From contig CAUYUJ010016354.1 of assembly GCA_963575745.1 (NCBI GenBank), positions 186,001-250,000 on the forward strand: a stretch of 64,000 nt of DNA. Direction: 5' to 3'. The stretch comes from Prorocentrum cordatum (taxonomy: Eukaryota; Sar; Dinophyceae; Prorocentrales; Prorocentraceae). Of this stretch, positions 1-9,016 are shown piece after piece. Within the stretch, counting starts at the first letter, position 1, and the number at the start of each line of letters is the position of its first letter. The notes beneath the pieces are model-generated. The model was given only the letters and a program-made list of their open reading frames with translations, made no database searches and was not told where the DNA came from. The position numbers were made by a program, and so were the translations under genes.

Positions 1-1601
1 CAGCGGACGGAGGCCTGCACGCCTCCCGCCAGGCACCAGGCAGCCCATTGCCGGGCGATGCGGAGGACCCCCCCAGCCGACGAGCGCCCCTTCTGCAATG
101 CACACGCGAGCCCCATGTTGTCGGACAGGAAAAGGAAACGACGACCAAAAGATTTCGAATCTCGAAGAGCGTGCCGGAGCGAGTGAACGATGGCCCGTCC
201 CTCCAGGACGATGATGTTCTCAGCCCGGGCCCATCCTCCACTAGACGCCACCTGCCACCTGCCCCCGCGCAGCTCGCCCGAAACCTCCTGCACCTTCCAC
301 CTCTCGCCCTCCGTGCCTACCCCCTCGAAGTCGTCGACGATCTCCGGCTCCTCCGCGGGATCCCCGGGACCGCCGAGACAATCGCGAGGTCGAGAAACTC
401 CAGGACGACGAAACCTCCACCTCTCCTCATCACGACCCGCAGCCCTGACGAGCTCGACGTCGGCCTCCTTCTGGCAGACCCCCCTCCCCTCCTCGCTCGC
501 GTCGCCCGCGTGCACCATGGAGCCCCAGGGCGCACGCAGGTCAGACCAGGCCAGAGGGAGGAGTGCGGCAGCCCACTGAAGTTCACGTCGAACCGAAGGC
601 GGGATTTTCATGACTCGGGAGAAGTACTTCCGGGAGAAACTGTATACGGCGCTGAAGACGGAGAGCATGGGCCTCTGAACGAGAGCAATGAAAGCATAAT
701 GTCCAGCAACCTTTCCGATCTGGCGACCCGTGGCGCACCCCTTCTTCAAGAGTTCCAGAATCACCAACCTCAATCTCCAAACACGCCGACTCTTGGGGCG
801 CAAGGCCCCGCGCTCTCCGTCGAAGACCCAGCCCAGCTGCTCCGAAACGGTGACAGGCGCCTCGGTCGGGTGCACCGGCAGGCCCACACCTTCAAGGGCT
901 TTTCGAGCTGCGTCCAACATCTCACCAGGCCTCTCGGGCCCCGTGCCGAAGGCGACGAAACTGTCGACGTAGGCCGCGAAAGCTCCCTCCCTCACATCCG
1001 CCGGCGGACGTCCGTCAACGATCTCAGCTGCCCCAGGGGGGGCCCCTTTTACCAGCGCGATCGAGCGGTGCACCCGCTGGCAGAAGTCGAGAGCGTGCGA
1101 CCAGCCCATTGGCAAGACCGCCAAGCACGGGCGGACCCAGGCTCGGCTCGACACGGACTGGCCCTCGACGACCTTGAGGCCAAGGTCAGCGGCACGCAAT
1201 CGAGGAAGAGCAAAGTAACGTCGAAGTTCACCAGGCAAACCCACATTGTAGAACGCGTCGGCTATGTCCACGCCCCCCGTCCACAACTGCTCACCCTCTT
1301 GAAGCTCCATGCGACTGAAGCTGGCCCCGCTAGCGAGGCTGGTCTTGTTAGGTTCTGCAAGATGCAAATTTGACCCCATGCAATCGATCACCAGACGTTG
1401 GCGACCGTCTTTCTTCCAAACTGTGAAAAGCCCGACCTCTTCGAAGTCGTCGCCGTCGAGCCTGAAATCCAGCATGTTAGCTTTGCCCAGTCGGCTGATG
1501 AAGGCGAGGTAGTCTTCACGCCGACGGAGAACTGGATCCAGGTACGGCCGCACAAAACCCGAGTCCTTCTTTCCCTCAGCGGCATCATGATTTGACAAAA
1601 C
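1..1601 (-). CDS. Reverse transcriptase-RNase H region of retroelement polyprotein (partial)
   Basis: This frame is open for over 530 codons and runs off the left edge. In order it contains a fingers-like segment (GLFTVWKKDGRQRLVIDC, about 1,383-1,438), the first catalytic region (GVDIADAFYNVGLP, about 1,216-1,274), VLPMGWSHALDFCQ (about 1,076-1,114) and the polymerase box AYVDSFVAFG (about 940-970). RNase H-like acidic segments follow: HAGDAS near 500, VLEGRAIVHS near 190 and FLFLSDNMGLA near 120. The polymerase box reads YVDS where most reverse transcriptases have YxDD, so the second aspartate is missing. An in-frame TAG (1,602-1,604) separates it from the upstream ORF in the same frame, which looks like a nonsense mutation. 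Reverse transcription is the family role; activity of this copy is doubtful. Confidence 0.8.
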
Positions 1602-2132
1602 CTAGGAAGAAATGAACCTCCGCACGATATCTGGACCGTCTTTCCCGAGCAGCTGGTCCAGCGGCACCGGGGCGCCACCGACAGCCGGCAAGGAGACGAG
1701 GTCGTGCGCGAAGGGGGCCGCCGAGACGGGGTCGCAGTCCCCGTTGGCGGCGCCGACCTGGAGCTCCCGGAGGGCCACCTCGGACGACAAATCAGAAGGC
1801 GGAGCGCCCATCGCCGCGCAGCTTTCGGCGAGGCGCTCCAGGCATAGCTGCTGCATCCTGCTGGGCTCGCCCTCGCACTGCCTGCGAACGAGGTCCGAGC
1901 TGGCATCCAGCTGATTGAGCGCGACGACGAGCTCGGTGAGAAGCTCGCCCTGATGCGCCCGACGCCCTCGACGACGGCGAGCAGAGCGCGCCCGCAAGGC
2001 GCCGCCAGGGGCACTGCACCAGTCAGGGACTGGCAAAGGCAGAAGCGACCGCTGCACGCGTCCGTCGCTGTCTACCAGCCTCTCCGAAGGTTCGCCACCG
2101 GGTCGAGGCAACCCCGGCGGCGGCCCCAGCAT
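1602..2132 (-). CDS. Retroelement polyprotein, linker upstream of RT
   Basis: This 177-codon ORF starts at an ATG whose A is the last base of the preceding ORF's TGA (GTGATG). It has an Arg-rich stretch (RARSARRRRGRRAHQ) followed by a helical segment (LLTELVVALNQLDA) and ends LLGKDGPDIVRRFISS before TAG. The frame continues after that stop straight into the RT (VLSNHDAAEGKK, then FVRPYLDPVLRR). I know comparable linkers between gag-like and RT parts of dinoflagellate retroelement proteins. It is probably one polyprotein with the RT. Whether the TGATG overlap reflects coupled translation or a frameshift mutation cannot be told here. Confidence 0.6.
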   Translation of the reverse strand: MLGPPPGLPRPGGEPSERLVDSDGRVQRSLLPLPVPDWCSAPGGALRARSARRRRGRRAHQGELLTELVVALNQLDASSDLVRRQCEGEPSRMQQLCLERLAESCAAMGAPPSDLSSEVALRELQVGAANGDCDPVSAAPFAHDLVSLPAVGGAPVPLDQLLGKDGPDIVRRFISS

Positions 2133-3340
2133 CACCCCGTCTTGGGAGGAGCGCCCTTGGCCTTAGCGGCGGCGGCCTGCTCCTCCCTCAGCTTCCTGGC
2201 GCTCTTCTTGATGCTTGAGATGCGCTCCAAATCCTTCGACGCGGCGTCGAGCAGCTCTGGGCGCACCATCGAAGGCGCGCGAGCCCCGCCCATGAAGGCC
2301 TGGCTCTCCTCCAAGGGGATATTGCTGTTGTTCTGCTGCTGCTCTGCACTGCGGTCGCCCCAGTAATGCTCGATCAACTGGAGCTTGCGATATCCGATCT
2401 CCGCGCTCGCCAAGTTGAAGACGTCAAGGTGGTCCGACACTCCCATGGCCTCAATCATGCGCGAGAGCGCGTCGTGCATGTCGACGCCGAAGTCCATCGA
2501 GGCGAGCTTCCTGCGGCTTTTCCACATATCATGATGGAGGGACGGGCCACCTTCCTTCACCTGGTACTTTGCACACCAAGCGGCAGTCCGCGGCCCTGGC
2601 ACCGCGAAGTCGGCCATCTGCTCCTGGTGGCACAGCTGGACCACCTCGCGCCAGTGACGCGCCGGCCCGCTTGATGCCGCAGACGCGGCGGGCACCTCCA
2701 GCGCCCGCGCGTCGTTACCCCGGAACTCCTGCCTGAAGTACGCCACCTCGCTCTGCTGCAGCAGGATCCCGAAAGCAGCGCCACCAGCGGGGAGCGCGAA
2801 GCCGCCCCGGCGCCCTGAACGCCAGGCCAGCTGCACCCCGCCGGCGACACCCACCTGGAGCTCCTCGCCGAACGCCACGAGCCCGTCGACGTCCTCGGCG
2901 GCCACCCACACCCAGCCTGGCGGCGCAGCCCCAGAGGGCAGCGGCGGGACGGGGGCGCCGTCAGGCACCGCTGGCGCACGCCCAGGGGCAGCCGCCACAG
3001 CTCCCCCCGGCGCGGCCGGGCCGGCGGCCGCGGCGGCCACTGGCGGTCCGCCCGCCGCGGCAGGCTCCGCCACAGCTGGCGCCGCCTCTGGGCCCGCGAT
3101 GGCCACCGCAGGGGCCAGGGCCGCGACTGGGTCTGCGACCTCCAGCGGCCCGGCAGGACGCCCCTCGCAGTTCGCGGCCGAGAGCTCGAGCATGAAGGGC
3201 GAGGCCGGGAGCACGCCGAACCCCGCGGCTGCTCCCCTGCGCAGCGCGGCCCACAGCTCCGCCGGCGTCGGCAGGCGGCGGAAGCGGTATGTCCGTCCGA
3301 GCCTCCGCGATCCCGCCGGCGCGGCATCCCTGCCTGGCAA
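2132..3340 (-). CDS. Retroelement gag-like region with conserved C-terminal segment
   Basis: About 400 codons. The N-terminus carries YRFRRLPTPAELWAALRRG, a segment recurring in dinoflagellate retroelement proteins, then a long Ala/Pro/Gly-rich stretch. The most conserved-looking part is the C-terminal 170 residues: a histidine/aromatic segment (CAKYQVKEGGPSLHHDMWKS), MDFGVDMHDALSRMIEAMG, ASAEIGYRKLQLIEHYWGDR and a charged tail rich in Lys/Ala. I recognise this arrangement from dinoflagellate polyproteins but not its biochemical role; nucleic-acid binding is a guess. The frame is open upstream of the indicated start (a TTG), and the true N-terminal continuation is in another frame around 3,290-3,345. 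Confidence 0.6.
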   Translation of the reverse strand: MPGRDAAPAGSRRLGRTYRFRRLPTPAELWAALRRGAAAGFGVLPASPFMLELSAANCEGRPAGPLEVADPVAALAPAVAIAGPEAAPAVAEPAAAGGPPVAAAAAGPAAPGGAVAAAPGRAPAVPDGAPVPPLPSGAAPPGWVWVAAEDVDGLVAFGEELQVGVAGGVQLAWRSGRRGGFALPAGGAAFGILLQQSEVAYFRQEFRGNDARALEVPAASAASSGPARHWREVVQLCHQEQMADFAVPGPRTAAWCAKYQVKEGGPSLHHDMWKSRRKLASMDFGVDMHDALSRMIEAMGVSDHLDVFNLASAEIGYRKLQLIEHYWGDRSAEQQQNNSNIPLEESQAFMGGARAPSMVRPELLDAASKDLERISSIKKSARKLREEQAAAAKAKGAPPKTG

Positions 3341-3515
3341 TCGGCCGCACGCTGTGGATGTCCGCGTCCGGCGTCAGCCCCTCTCCGTAGTCGTCCATGT
3401 CTGGCGTCAGCACGTAGCCCGTCCCGTAGAGGACCACCCGCTCATGGTATACCTCGACCCCGCCGACGTTGTACCTCGTGAGGCAGAAGCCTCCAGCAGC
3501 AAACGGCGCCGCCAT
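3290..3515 (-). pseudogene. Retroelement polyprotein fragment between two frame changes
   Basis: This frame begins at an ATG overlapping the TGA of the upstream ORF (GTGATG at 3,513-3,518) and encodes FCLTRYNVGG, VYHERVVLYGTG and YVLTPDMDDYGEGLTPD before losing family resemblance near 3,340. There the phase used by the downstream gag-like ORF takes over. The frame itself stays open to 2,961, but that part overlaps the Ala/Pro-rich region of the other frame and is read as a shadow. An indel near 3,290-3,345 is the simplest explanation. Confidence 0.5.
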
Positions 3516-3952
3516 CACTGCCCAGCCGCCCGCAGCTGACGGAAGGCCCTCGCCTGCGCCGCGGCCACCGCCTGCACGTCCTCGAGCGCCTCTGCCTCAG
3601 CTGGCGCAGCCAGCGCTGAGGCGGGCGTCCCAGGCGCCGTCAGTGGGCCCGGCGCACTGGCGCTCGGTGCCGCCCGGGGGTGCACCGCCCAGAGGGCGCC
3701 CGCGGCGCCTGCGGCCGCCCCCAGGAGGAGGCAGGTGCCGGCGACCACCGCCAGCGCTGCCGCCGGGTACCCCTCTGCGGCAGTGGGGTTGAGATGCCCC
3801 TCGCCGCCAGGGCAGGAGCAGGTCAGCGGCGGGCACGTCAGCGTGGGCGAGCAGACACAGTCGGGGCACGACGGGACGCCCGACCGCACCACCAGCGCTG
3901 TGGTGGCGGCCTGCGTCAGGTCGCGCGCCAAGGCGTCCAGCCCCCACGGCAT
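3515..3952 (-). CDS. Retroelement N-terminal Cys-rich membrane protein segment
   Basis: 145 codons. It starts with an amphipathic stretch (GLDALARDLTQAATTALVV), followed by a cysteine cluster at residues 29-47 (C29, C32, C34, C40, C45, C47) and a hydrophobic membrane-spanning candidate at residues 62-90 (AALAVVAGTCLLLGAAAGAA). The tail is Ala/Gln-rich and helical. I recognise this N-terminal plan from dinoflagellate retroelement polyproteins, where it precedes the gag-like region. The role of a membrane segment in a retroelement is unknown. The stop codon overlaps the next ATG as TGATG. Confidence 0.6.
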   Translation of the reverse strand: MPWGLDALARDLTQAATTALVVRSGVPSCPDCVCSPTLTCPPLTCSCPGGEGHLNPTAAEGYPAAALAVVAGTCLLLGAAAGAAGALWAVHPRAAPSASAPGPLTAPGTPASALAAPAEAEALEDVQAVAAAQARAFRQLRAAGQ

Positions 3953-3984
3953 GCACAGGCGGAAGCCCCCTGTTCAGCGCGAAA

Positions 3985-4008
3985 CTGAAAGGGCCTAAAT
4001 GGCAGCGG
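3985..4008 (-). other. DinoSL-like relict upstream of the retroelement ORF
   Basis: The minus strand from 4,008 reads CCGCTGCCATTTAGGCCC. This matches 14 of the first 18 positions of the dinoflagellate spliced leader (begins CCGTAGCCAT, ends TTGGCTCAAG). It ends about 35 nt before the first ATG at 3,952. Relict leaders in genomic DNA are known in dinoflagellates and mark sequences that passed through trans-spliced mRNA. This copy is degenerate, so confidence is moderate. Confidence 0.45.
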
Positions 4009-4059
4009 AATGCGGCCTCTTCAACTCTCGGCAATCGGCAATCTCCAACGAAGTAGGGT

Positions 4060-4612
4060 CCAGGAGGAGGAGGAGATGGAGGAGGAGAGGGAGGAGGAGA
4101 AGGAGGAGGAGGTGAAGAAGGAGGAGCATGAAGAGGAGAAAGAGGAGGAGGAGGAGGAGGAGGAGGAGGAGAGAGGAGGAGGAGGAGGGAGGAGGAGGAG
4201 GAGGAGGAGGAGGAGGAGGAGGGGAGGAGAGAGAGAGAAGGAGGGGCAGGATGGGGAGAGGGAGGAGGGGGAGGAGGACGAGGAGGAGGAGGAGGAGAAG
4301 GGACAAGGGGGAGGAGGAGGAGGAGGAGGAGGAGGAGGAGAGGAGGAGGAGGAGGAGGAGGAGGAGGAGGAGGAGGAGGAGGGAGGAGGAGGAGGAGGAG
4401 GGGGAGGAGGAGGGAGGAGGAGGAGGAGAGGAGGAGGAGGAGGAGGAGGAGGAGGAGGAGAAGGAGCAGGAGCAGGAGGGGAGGAGGGGAAAAGGAGGAG
4501 GAGAAGGAGGAAAGGTGGGGGTGAGGAGGGGGAGGAGGAGGAGGAGGAGGAGGAGGAGGACGACGACGACGACGAGGAAGAGGAGGAGGAAGCAACCGGC
4601 TCACCTCGCGGC
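4060..4612. repeat. Polypurine GGA/GAG microsatellite
   Basis: About 550 bp of almost pure purine on the plus strand, made of imperfect GGA/GAG/GAA repeats. Every reading frame through it is open (poly-Glu, poly-Arg, poly-Gly; poly-Ser/Leu/Pro on the other strand), so these ORFs are artefacts. Long polypurine tracts can form triplexes; no function is visible. Confidence 0.95.
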
Positions 4613-4699
4613 ATGGTCACCACATCTCTGGGGGCCCCCGAGCGGCGCCGTTCCGAACCTTGGCTGTCTCGACCCCGTACCGGGAGCCGCTCTCTCGCC

Positions 4700-4767
4700 G
4701 TGGGGACGCCGACGGCAGCGCCGACGCCGACGCCGACGACGACGACGCCGCCGCCGCCGACGACACT

Positions 4768-4803
<36 letters not shown>
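4700..4803. repeat. CGA/GACGC microsatellite
   Basis: GCCGAC-type hexamers pass into (CGA)n from about 4,735 to 4,803. No coding signal beyond the homopolymeric frames. Confidence 0.9.
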
Positions 4804-4804
<1 letters not shown>

Positions 4805-4831
4805 AGGCACCGTCCCTCTCGCCGCAACGTC

Positions 4832-5150
4832 AAGAGGTCTGGGCGTGTCTTCGTTCCTAGGACCCCCTCCCCGATCCCCCCAGCAGCAGTCTGCAGAGCT
4901 GGTCACCGTGCTTTCTCTCGCCGCGGCGTTCAACGCGGGGGTGATCGATAGCTTCGCTCTGCCACTCCAGAACATAGAGCTTGTCCTGCCAACTCGAGCT
5001 ATGATCGAAAAACAACATCACTCTGCAATGCTCTGCTGTCTCGCGCGGCATTTTGCTGGATTAAGAGCAGCTGCAGGGCTCTCGATTACACGAAACGATT
5101 CAGAGGTCTGGGCGTGTCGTCGTTCATGGGACCCCCTCCCCGATCCCCCC
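4832..5150 (+). repeat. Direct repeat pair around GGTCTGGGCGTGTC
   Basis: About 48 bp starting AGAGGTCTGGGCGTGTC and ending in CCCCTCCCCGATCCCCCC occur at about 4,832-4,880 and again at about 5,101-5,150 with few mismatches. Both copies carry TCGTTC between two shared blocks. The 220 bp between them show no gene. Confidence 0.7.
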
Positions 5151-6150
5151 CCCCTTTTCGATTCTCCTCTTCGATCCTCCTCTCCTAGATCCTCCTCCAG
5201 CCCCTGCTTCCCCTCCTCGATCCCCGCCTCCTCGCTCCTCCGCGGCGGGGGGGGGGAGGGGGGGTGGCGAGGTTGAGACAATGGCGGGAATAGGACAACA
5301 TCAGGATGAGGTGTAGGCGGGGGTTGCCAGAAGTGGCCCTGACCAAAGGTAGGCCCAACTTCATCGGTCTACAATCCTCATGGCGTGTGTTAGCGCCAAC
5401 GTGTGCTTGCCCACCAGGGCCCTTCGGTGCGACGCAGGCGGTGCCATGAGGGCCAGCACAGGCTAGGTGCCACCAGCGGAGCCGACAGGGGTAACACACA
5501 CGCTTGACCTATCACGCGCCATGAAGATCATAGATCATGGAATCATGGGACCCCCTCCGGCTCCTCACACCGCTGGCAGCCATCCCCGACTGCGCAGCTC
5601 TACACAGCCAGAGGTCCCACAGCGGCCACCAAGGTATCTGGGGGCTTCTGGCTCCACTAACGGAGGGGGGTCCAGAAGAGCTCTCCGCCCCAACCCTTCC
5701 CCCCAACGCCCTCCCTCTTGGCTGGGGGGGGCTGCCGTTGCTGCCCTCACCCCCAGGGCAGAGGTCAGCTGACTGAGCCACTCGAGGTCCCCGAACGACC
5801 GACCGACCCGATCCACTGCGGGCAATACGTATATCATGACGCACTGCGACCCTTCCGTCGAAACCCGAGAAGCAGTGGACATGGAGAAAAATCTGGCCTC
5901 TGGCGAGGAAACACCGTCGAGAACAGTCCCATACGCAATTGATATAGTCGCCCGCACCTTCTGCCCTCCCTCCCTCACTCAATACTCCGCCTCCTCGCTC
6001 GCCCTCGACACCCGTGGTGGCCCCACTCCTCTCAGGGACCACCAAGAGGCACCAACAGAAACAGACACCCGTTAAGCAGGCGCCCGCCTCCTAAAGGACG
6101 TCCCAAATAGGCAAATCAGCGATCTGGGCGTCTTGTGGCCCCTCGCGAGT
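5151..6150. other. Gene-free stretch
   Basis: C/T-rich runs near 5,140-5,270 and G/C-rich mixed sequence after that. No ORF has family resemblance or consistent codon usage, and no repeat seen elsewhere in the window was recognised here. Confidence 0.6.
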
Positions 6151-6155
6151 CCCCC

Positions 6156-6187
6156 AACGACAACAACAACAACAACAACAACAACAA
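6156..6187. repeat. (ACA)n microsatellite
   Basis: About ten ACA units. Confidence 0.9.
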
Positions 6188-6409
6188 TCATTTTACCCGA
6201 ACGCGTGGTGTTCTCCCCAGTGCCAGGGTTTTCATACGACACCAGACAATACCCCCACTTCGTGGGGGGGCATTACAAGCTCTACCAAATATCCAAACGA
6301 CTCTTCGCGACCACCCAAACCCAGCTTCCCGCCCTATGACGTTGGGACACTTCACTTCGTGGCGTGCGGACGACCGTGGCTACTACACTGGCGTGGGGTA
6401 CACACCCAC

Positions 6410-6960
6410 AGAACTTGGTCACTTATTCGGGGCGCGCATGTGCCCAGCATGGTGCAATTGTGCCATACAATACATAATACAGAGAGACAGAGAGAGAGAC
6501 AGAGAGCAGACAGAGAGAGAGACAGAGAGAGCGGAGTTGGTCACATTTTTGGGTCAAGTTCCTGGGATGATGGGAATACACAACTCTGTTACATTTGATA
6601 GTGTGCACGACACACATGAGATGATACGTACTCGCAAGATAGTTGGTCACATTTGTGGAATTCCTGGGCGGATGTGGGGATACACAAATACCTTTGTTAC
6701 CAGTGCTAGACATGGTACAGACACTGAGAGAGAGAAGGCGAGACAGAGGAAGAGAGCGGGAGAGAGAGAGACAAAGAGAGAGAGACAGAGAGAGAGGAGT
6801 TCGTCACATTTTTTCATCAAATTCCTGTGCCGAAGTGGGAATACGCAAAGGCATCAGTTGCATATGACCCGTAGGGTACATGGTACACATGATCATGGTA
6901 CGTACGCACAAGATGGTTGATCACATCTTTAGGGCAAATTCCTGAGGGATGTGGGAATAC
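6410..6960 (+). repeat. Divergent TTGGTCAC repeats with GA-rich inserts
   Basis: Five spaced copies of a TTGGTCACAT-type core (near 6,417, 6,536, 6,642, 6,801 and 6,916), several followed by TTCCTGGG and GGGAATACACAA, with GAGA-rich stretches between them. They are relatives of the ~95-bp repeat arrays found further right and mark the left part of the GTAT/ATAC-rich block. Confidence 0.7.
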
Positions 6961-6977
6961 ACAAGAGAGAGAGAGAC

Positions 6978-7190
6978 GATATGGTTTTCCCGATGGTTGT
7001 CTCGATGGTTGTCCCGATGGTTGTCCTGATGATCGTGGTTGTCCCGATCGTCGTCCCCATGGTTGTCCCGATAGTTGTCCTGATGGTTATGGTTGTCCCG
7101 ATCGTTGTCCACATGATTGTCCCGCTGGTTGTCCCGATGGTTGTTCGGATGGTTGTCCCGATGGTTGTCCCGATGGTTGTCGCGATGCTG
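6978..7190 (+). repeat. GATGGTTGTCCC minisatellite
   Basis: About 17 imperfect 12-bp units (GATGGTTGTCCC and variants such as GATCGTTGTCCC). The open frames across it are repeat artefacts. Confidence 0.9.
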
Positions 7191-7261
7191 CCATACTTTC
7201 TTTTTCTATCGCCCAGCCTCGGCGAACAGTGCCGGCGGGGGAACAGGGAGCATACTGCCAG

Positions 7262-7346
7262 AGCGCACTCATACTGTCATGAGCGGCCAAGGGCATGCGG
7301 CATACGGAACGGCACTCATACTGTCATGAGCGGCCAACGGCATACA
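7262..7346 (+). repeat. Two-copy ~52-bp tandem duplication
   Basis: GCACTCATACTGTCATGAGC followed by GGCCAAGGGCAT and CGGCATAC occurs twice back to back, immediately downstream (minus-strand sense) of the ORF ending at 7,349. Confidence 0.7.
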
Positions 7347-7348
7347 GC

Positions 7349-8311
7349 CTACAGACGCGAAGGCTCCTCCTCCTGGGTCCCGTCCGCGATGGCGCCAATC
7401 CGCGGCGATACCTGAGGCTGGACAGGTGGCAGCACGGAGGCCATACGCGTCGCAATGGCGACATCAGGGATGTGTCCGAGCACGATGCTCATACGCCTGC
7501 TCGCGGATGCCGGGCCCGTGGCTGCGAGAGGAAATGCCGCCAAGACGCCCGGGACCTGCACCGTGATACCGAGGTCCAGTCGGTAGTCCATTAGATTCCC
7601 ATGCGGCGACTGGCCCCACGGTCGGTATACGTCCTGGTGCCACCATTGGTCCTGTGTCGGGTATACCCCGGGCTCGCCCGCGGCAACCCACAGTGCCATA
7701 CCCTGCGGCTCATACCCCATGGATGGCGCGTGAATGGCGATGAATACGTCCAAGCTCATCAAGGCCCTATACGAAAGCCCCGATACGACCTCGGCGCGAA
7801 CGCGAATACGAAGTCGATCCAAGATCCTGCGAAGGCCGGCATACATCCACTCGCCGTGCCGGACGAATACGTCGCGTGTCCAGTCACGTATGCCGGCGGT
7901 GGCGCTGAGCTGCTCGAGCACATACGCGAGCGTGCCCAGTGCCCGCCCTTCTGGATCTCGAAAGCCGTGGAGGTTCCCGAATACGAGGTTCGCGTAGAAG
8001 AAGACGTCGAACGCGAGCCACTCAGGCGTCTCGATACCGCCCCTACGCTTCATGTTCTCGTCGGCCTCCGAGTTGGCCTTCGATACTCGCGTGGACGCAG
8101 CCGTTGATACGCAGAGGCATACACCCATGACTCCATTCCACACCGCGGGGAAGTAGATACCCGTAGCGAACCATCTGCTCTCGGCAAGCATCTTCAGCCA
8201 TACGAATACAGCATTCTCGCCGCCGCGTGGGACGTTCCAGTCCCACATACGCTGGGCGACCTGCTGTTGCGATGGAGTATACTCTCCGGCGGCGTCCCAG
8301 TCCCCGTCCAT
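7349..8311 (-). CDS. Unrecognised 320-aa protein of the GTAT-rich block
   Basis: The frame is open from 8,518. The ATG at 8,311 (MDGDWDAAGEYTPSQQQ) is preferred because a DinoSL relict lies 80 nt upstream and the intervening sequence is a low-complexity leader made of GCGTAT-type words. The protein is Trp- and Tyr-rich, with an aromatic stretch (WLAFDVFFYANLVFGNLHGF), an Arg-rich helix (LRRILDRLRIRVRAE) and an acidic C-terminus. I recognise no family. It is the leftmost of five same-strand genes sharing dense GTAT words in all codon phases. The regular composition and lack of stops over 320 codons support coding; function is unknown. Confidence 0.6.
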   Translation of the reverse strand: MDGDWDAAGEYTPSQQQVAQRMWDWNVPRGGENAVFVWLKMLAESRWFATGIYFPAVWNGVMGVCLCVSTAASTRVSKANSEADENMKRRGGIETPEWLAFDVFFYANLVFGNLHGFRDPEGRALGTLAYVLEQLSATAGIRDWTRDVFVRHGEWMYAGLRRILDRLRIRVRAEVVSGLSYRALMSLDVFIAIHAPSMGYEPQGMALWVAAGEPGVYPTQDQWWHQDVYRPWGQSPHGNLMDYRLDLGITVQVPGVLAAFPLAATGPASASRRMSIVLGHIPDVAIATRMASVLPPVQPQVSPRIGAIADGTQEEEPSRL

Positions 8312-8312
8312 G

Positions 8313-8391
8313 ACAAAGGAGATACGTAAGATGGAAGATACGTGAATACGAAGATACGCAAATACGTAAATGCGAAGATACGCAAATGCAC
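8313..8391 (-). promoter_or_regulatory. GTAT-rich 5' leader
   Basis: Between the DinoSL relict and the ATG the minus strand is built from GCGTATTT, GCGTATCTTC and ACGTATCTTC words, with about seven GTAT copies in 79 nt. If the relict marks the mRNA 5' end, this is a 5' UTR. Any regulatory role is conjecture. Confidence 0.4.
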
Positions 8392-8412
8392 CTTGAGCAC
8401 AAATGGCTGCGG
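8392..8412 (-). other. DinoSL relict upstream of the 7,349-8,311 gene
   Basis: Reading the minus strand from 8,412, the sequence begins CCGCAGCCAT and ends GCTCAAG. It matches 18 of the 21 fixed positions of the dinoflagellate spliced leader. It lies 80 nt upstream of the chosen ATG on the same strand. This is one of the two best matches in the window. Confidence 0.8.
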
Positions 8413-8545
8413 CATACATGCGAATGTTGATGTGGCAAAGTGGCCAAGCCCATACGAACAGAAACGAACCACATACATGTGCCAAAGTGCCATTCGTGCG
8501 ACGTCCGCCGCCGCACATGCGACCAAGGCAGGCATACCGACATCA

Positions 8546-8562
8546 TGTTTTTTTTTTTTTTT
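8546..8562. repeat. Poly-T run
   Basis: About 16 consecutive T on the plus strand, followed by GCCCCGGGCCTCATGG. Confidence 0.9.
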
Positions 8563-8609
8563 GCCCCGGGCCTCATGGATTCCCCCCCTAGATCCCCATG
8601 TAACGGCGG

Positions 8610-8860
8610 CCCGGGCCGAAGTGCCCAGGGAAGACGGCTCGGGCCGAAGGCATTAAGAGAATACGTAAAACCATTGAGCCCTGGGAGGCCCCCCCCAAGA
8701 TCCCCAGACAGGTCTTGCGGCTCGGGCCGAAGGCCTAAAGAGAATACATAACAACAGGGCCCTGGGAGGCCCCCCCAAGATCCCCAGATAGGTCTGGCGG
8801 CTCGGGCCAAAGGCCTACAGAGAATACATAAAAACCATTGGGCCCTGGGAAGCCCCCCCC
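8610..8860 (+). repeat. ~88-bp tandem repeat, three copies
   Basis: Each unit carries GGCTCGGGCCGAAGGC, AGAGAATACATAA and GGGCCCTGGGAGGCCCCCCC followed by AAGATCCCCAGA. Three head-to-tail copies have small differences. Confidence 0.85.
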
Positions 8861-8864
8861 CCCA

Positions 8865-9015
8865 GGAAAATGGTGGCCCCAAGAAAGCCCATGGTGACCC
8901 CAAGACAGCCTTTGATGGCCCCAAGACAGCCGATGGTGACCCCAAGAAAGCCTATGACGGCCCCAAGACAGCCCATGGTGGCCCCAAGACAGCCTGTGGT
9001 GGCCCCAAGACAGCA
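8865..9015 (+). repeat. GGCCCCAAGACAGCC minisatellite
   Basis: About eight ~20-bp units of ATGGTGGCCCCAAGACAGCC type. The same GGCCCCAAGA core recurs at 15,505-15,620, 23,790-23,950, 26,895-27,205, 28,580-28,650, 41,146-41,215 and 50,040-50,870. Confidence 0.85.
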
Positions 9016-9016
9016 G

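Larger units (their letters stand above)
1..4008 (-). mobile_element. Dinoflagellate-type retroelement, 5' part, disrupted
   Basis: All coding signal from the left edge to about 3,952 lies on the minus strand and reads in order: Cys-rich membrane N-terminus, Pro/Ala-rich linker with a conserved tail, a basic/helical linker, reverse transcriptase and RNase H. The reading frame changes at about 3,515, between 3,290 and 3,345, and at 2,132, and an in-frame TAG lies at 1,602-1,604. The frame alternates between two phases. The element continues past position 1, so its 3' end is missing. A DinoSL-like sequence lies just upstream of the first ATG. The RNase H layout resembles DIRS-like elements, which carry a tyrosine recombinase further downstream; that part would be outside the window, so this assignment is inference. 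Confidence 0.75.

Noticed and set aside
48-1373. 441-codon plus-strand ORF
   Set aside because: It lies antisense to the RT/RNase H frame, whose motifs are clear on the minus strand; the plus ORF shows no family resemblance and is a GC-rich shadow.
4010-5276. Long Glu/Arg/Gly-rich and Ser/Pro/Leu-rich ORFs
   Set aside because: They are translations of the GGA/GAG and CGA microsatellites in every frame.
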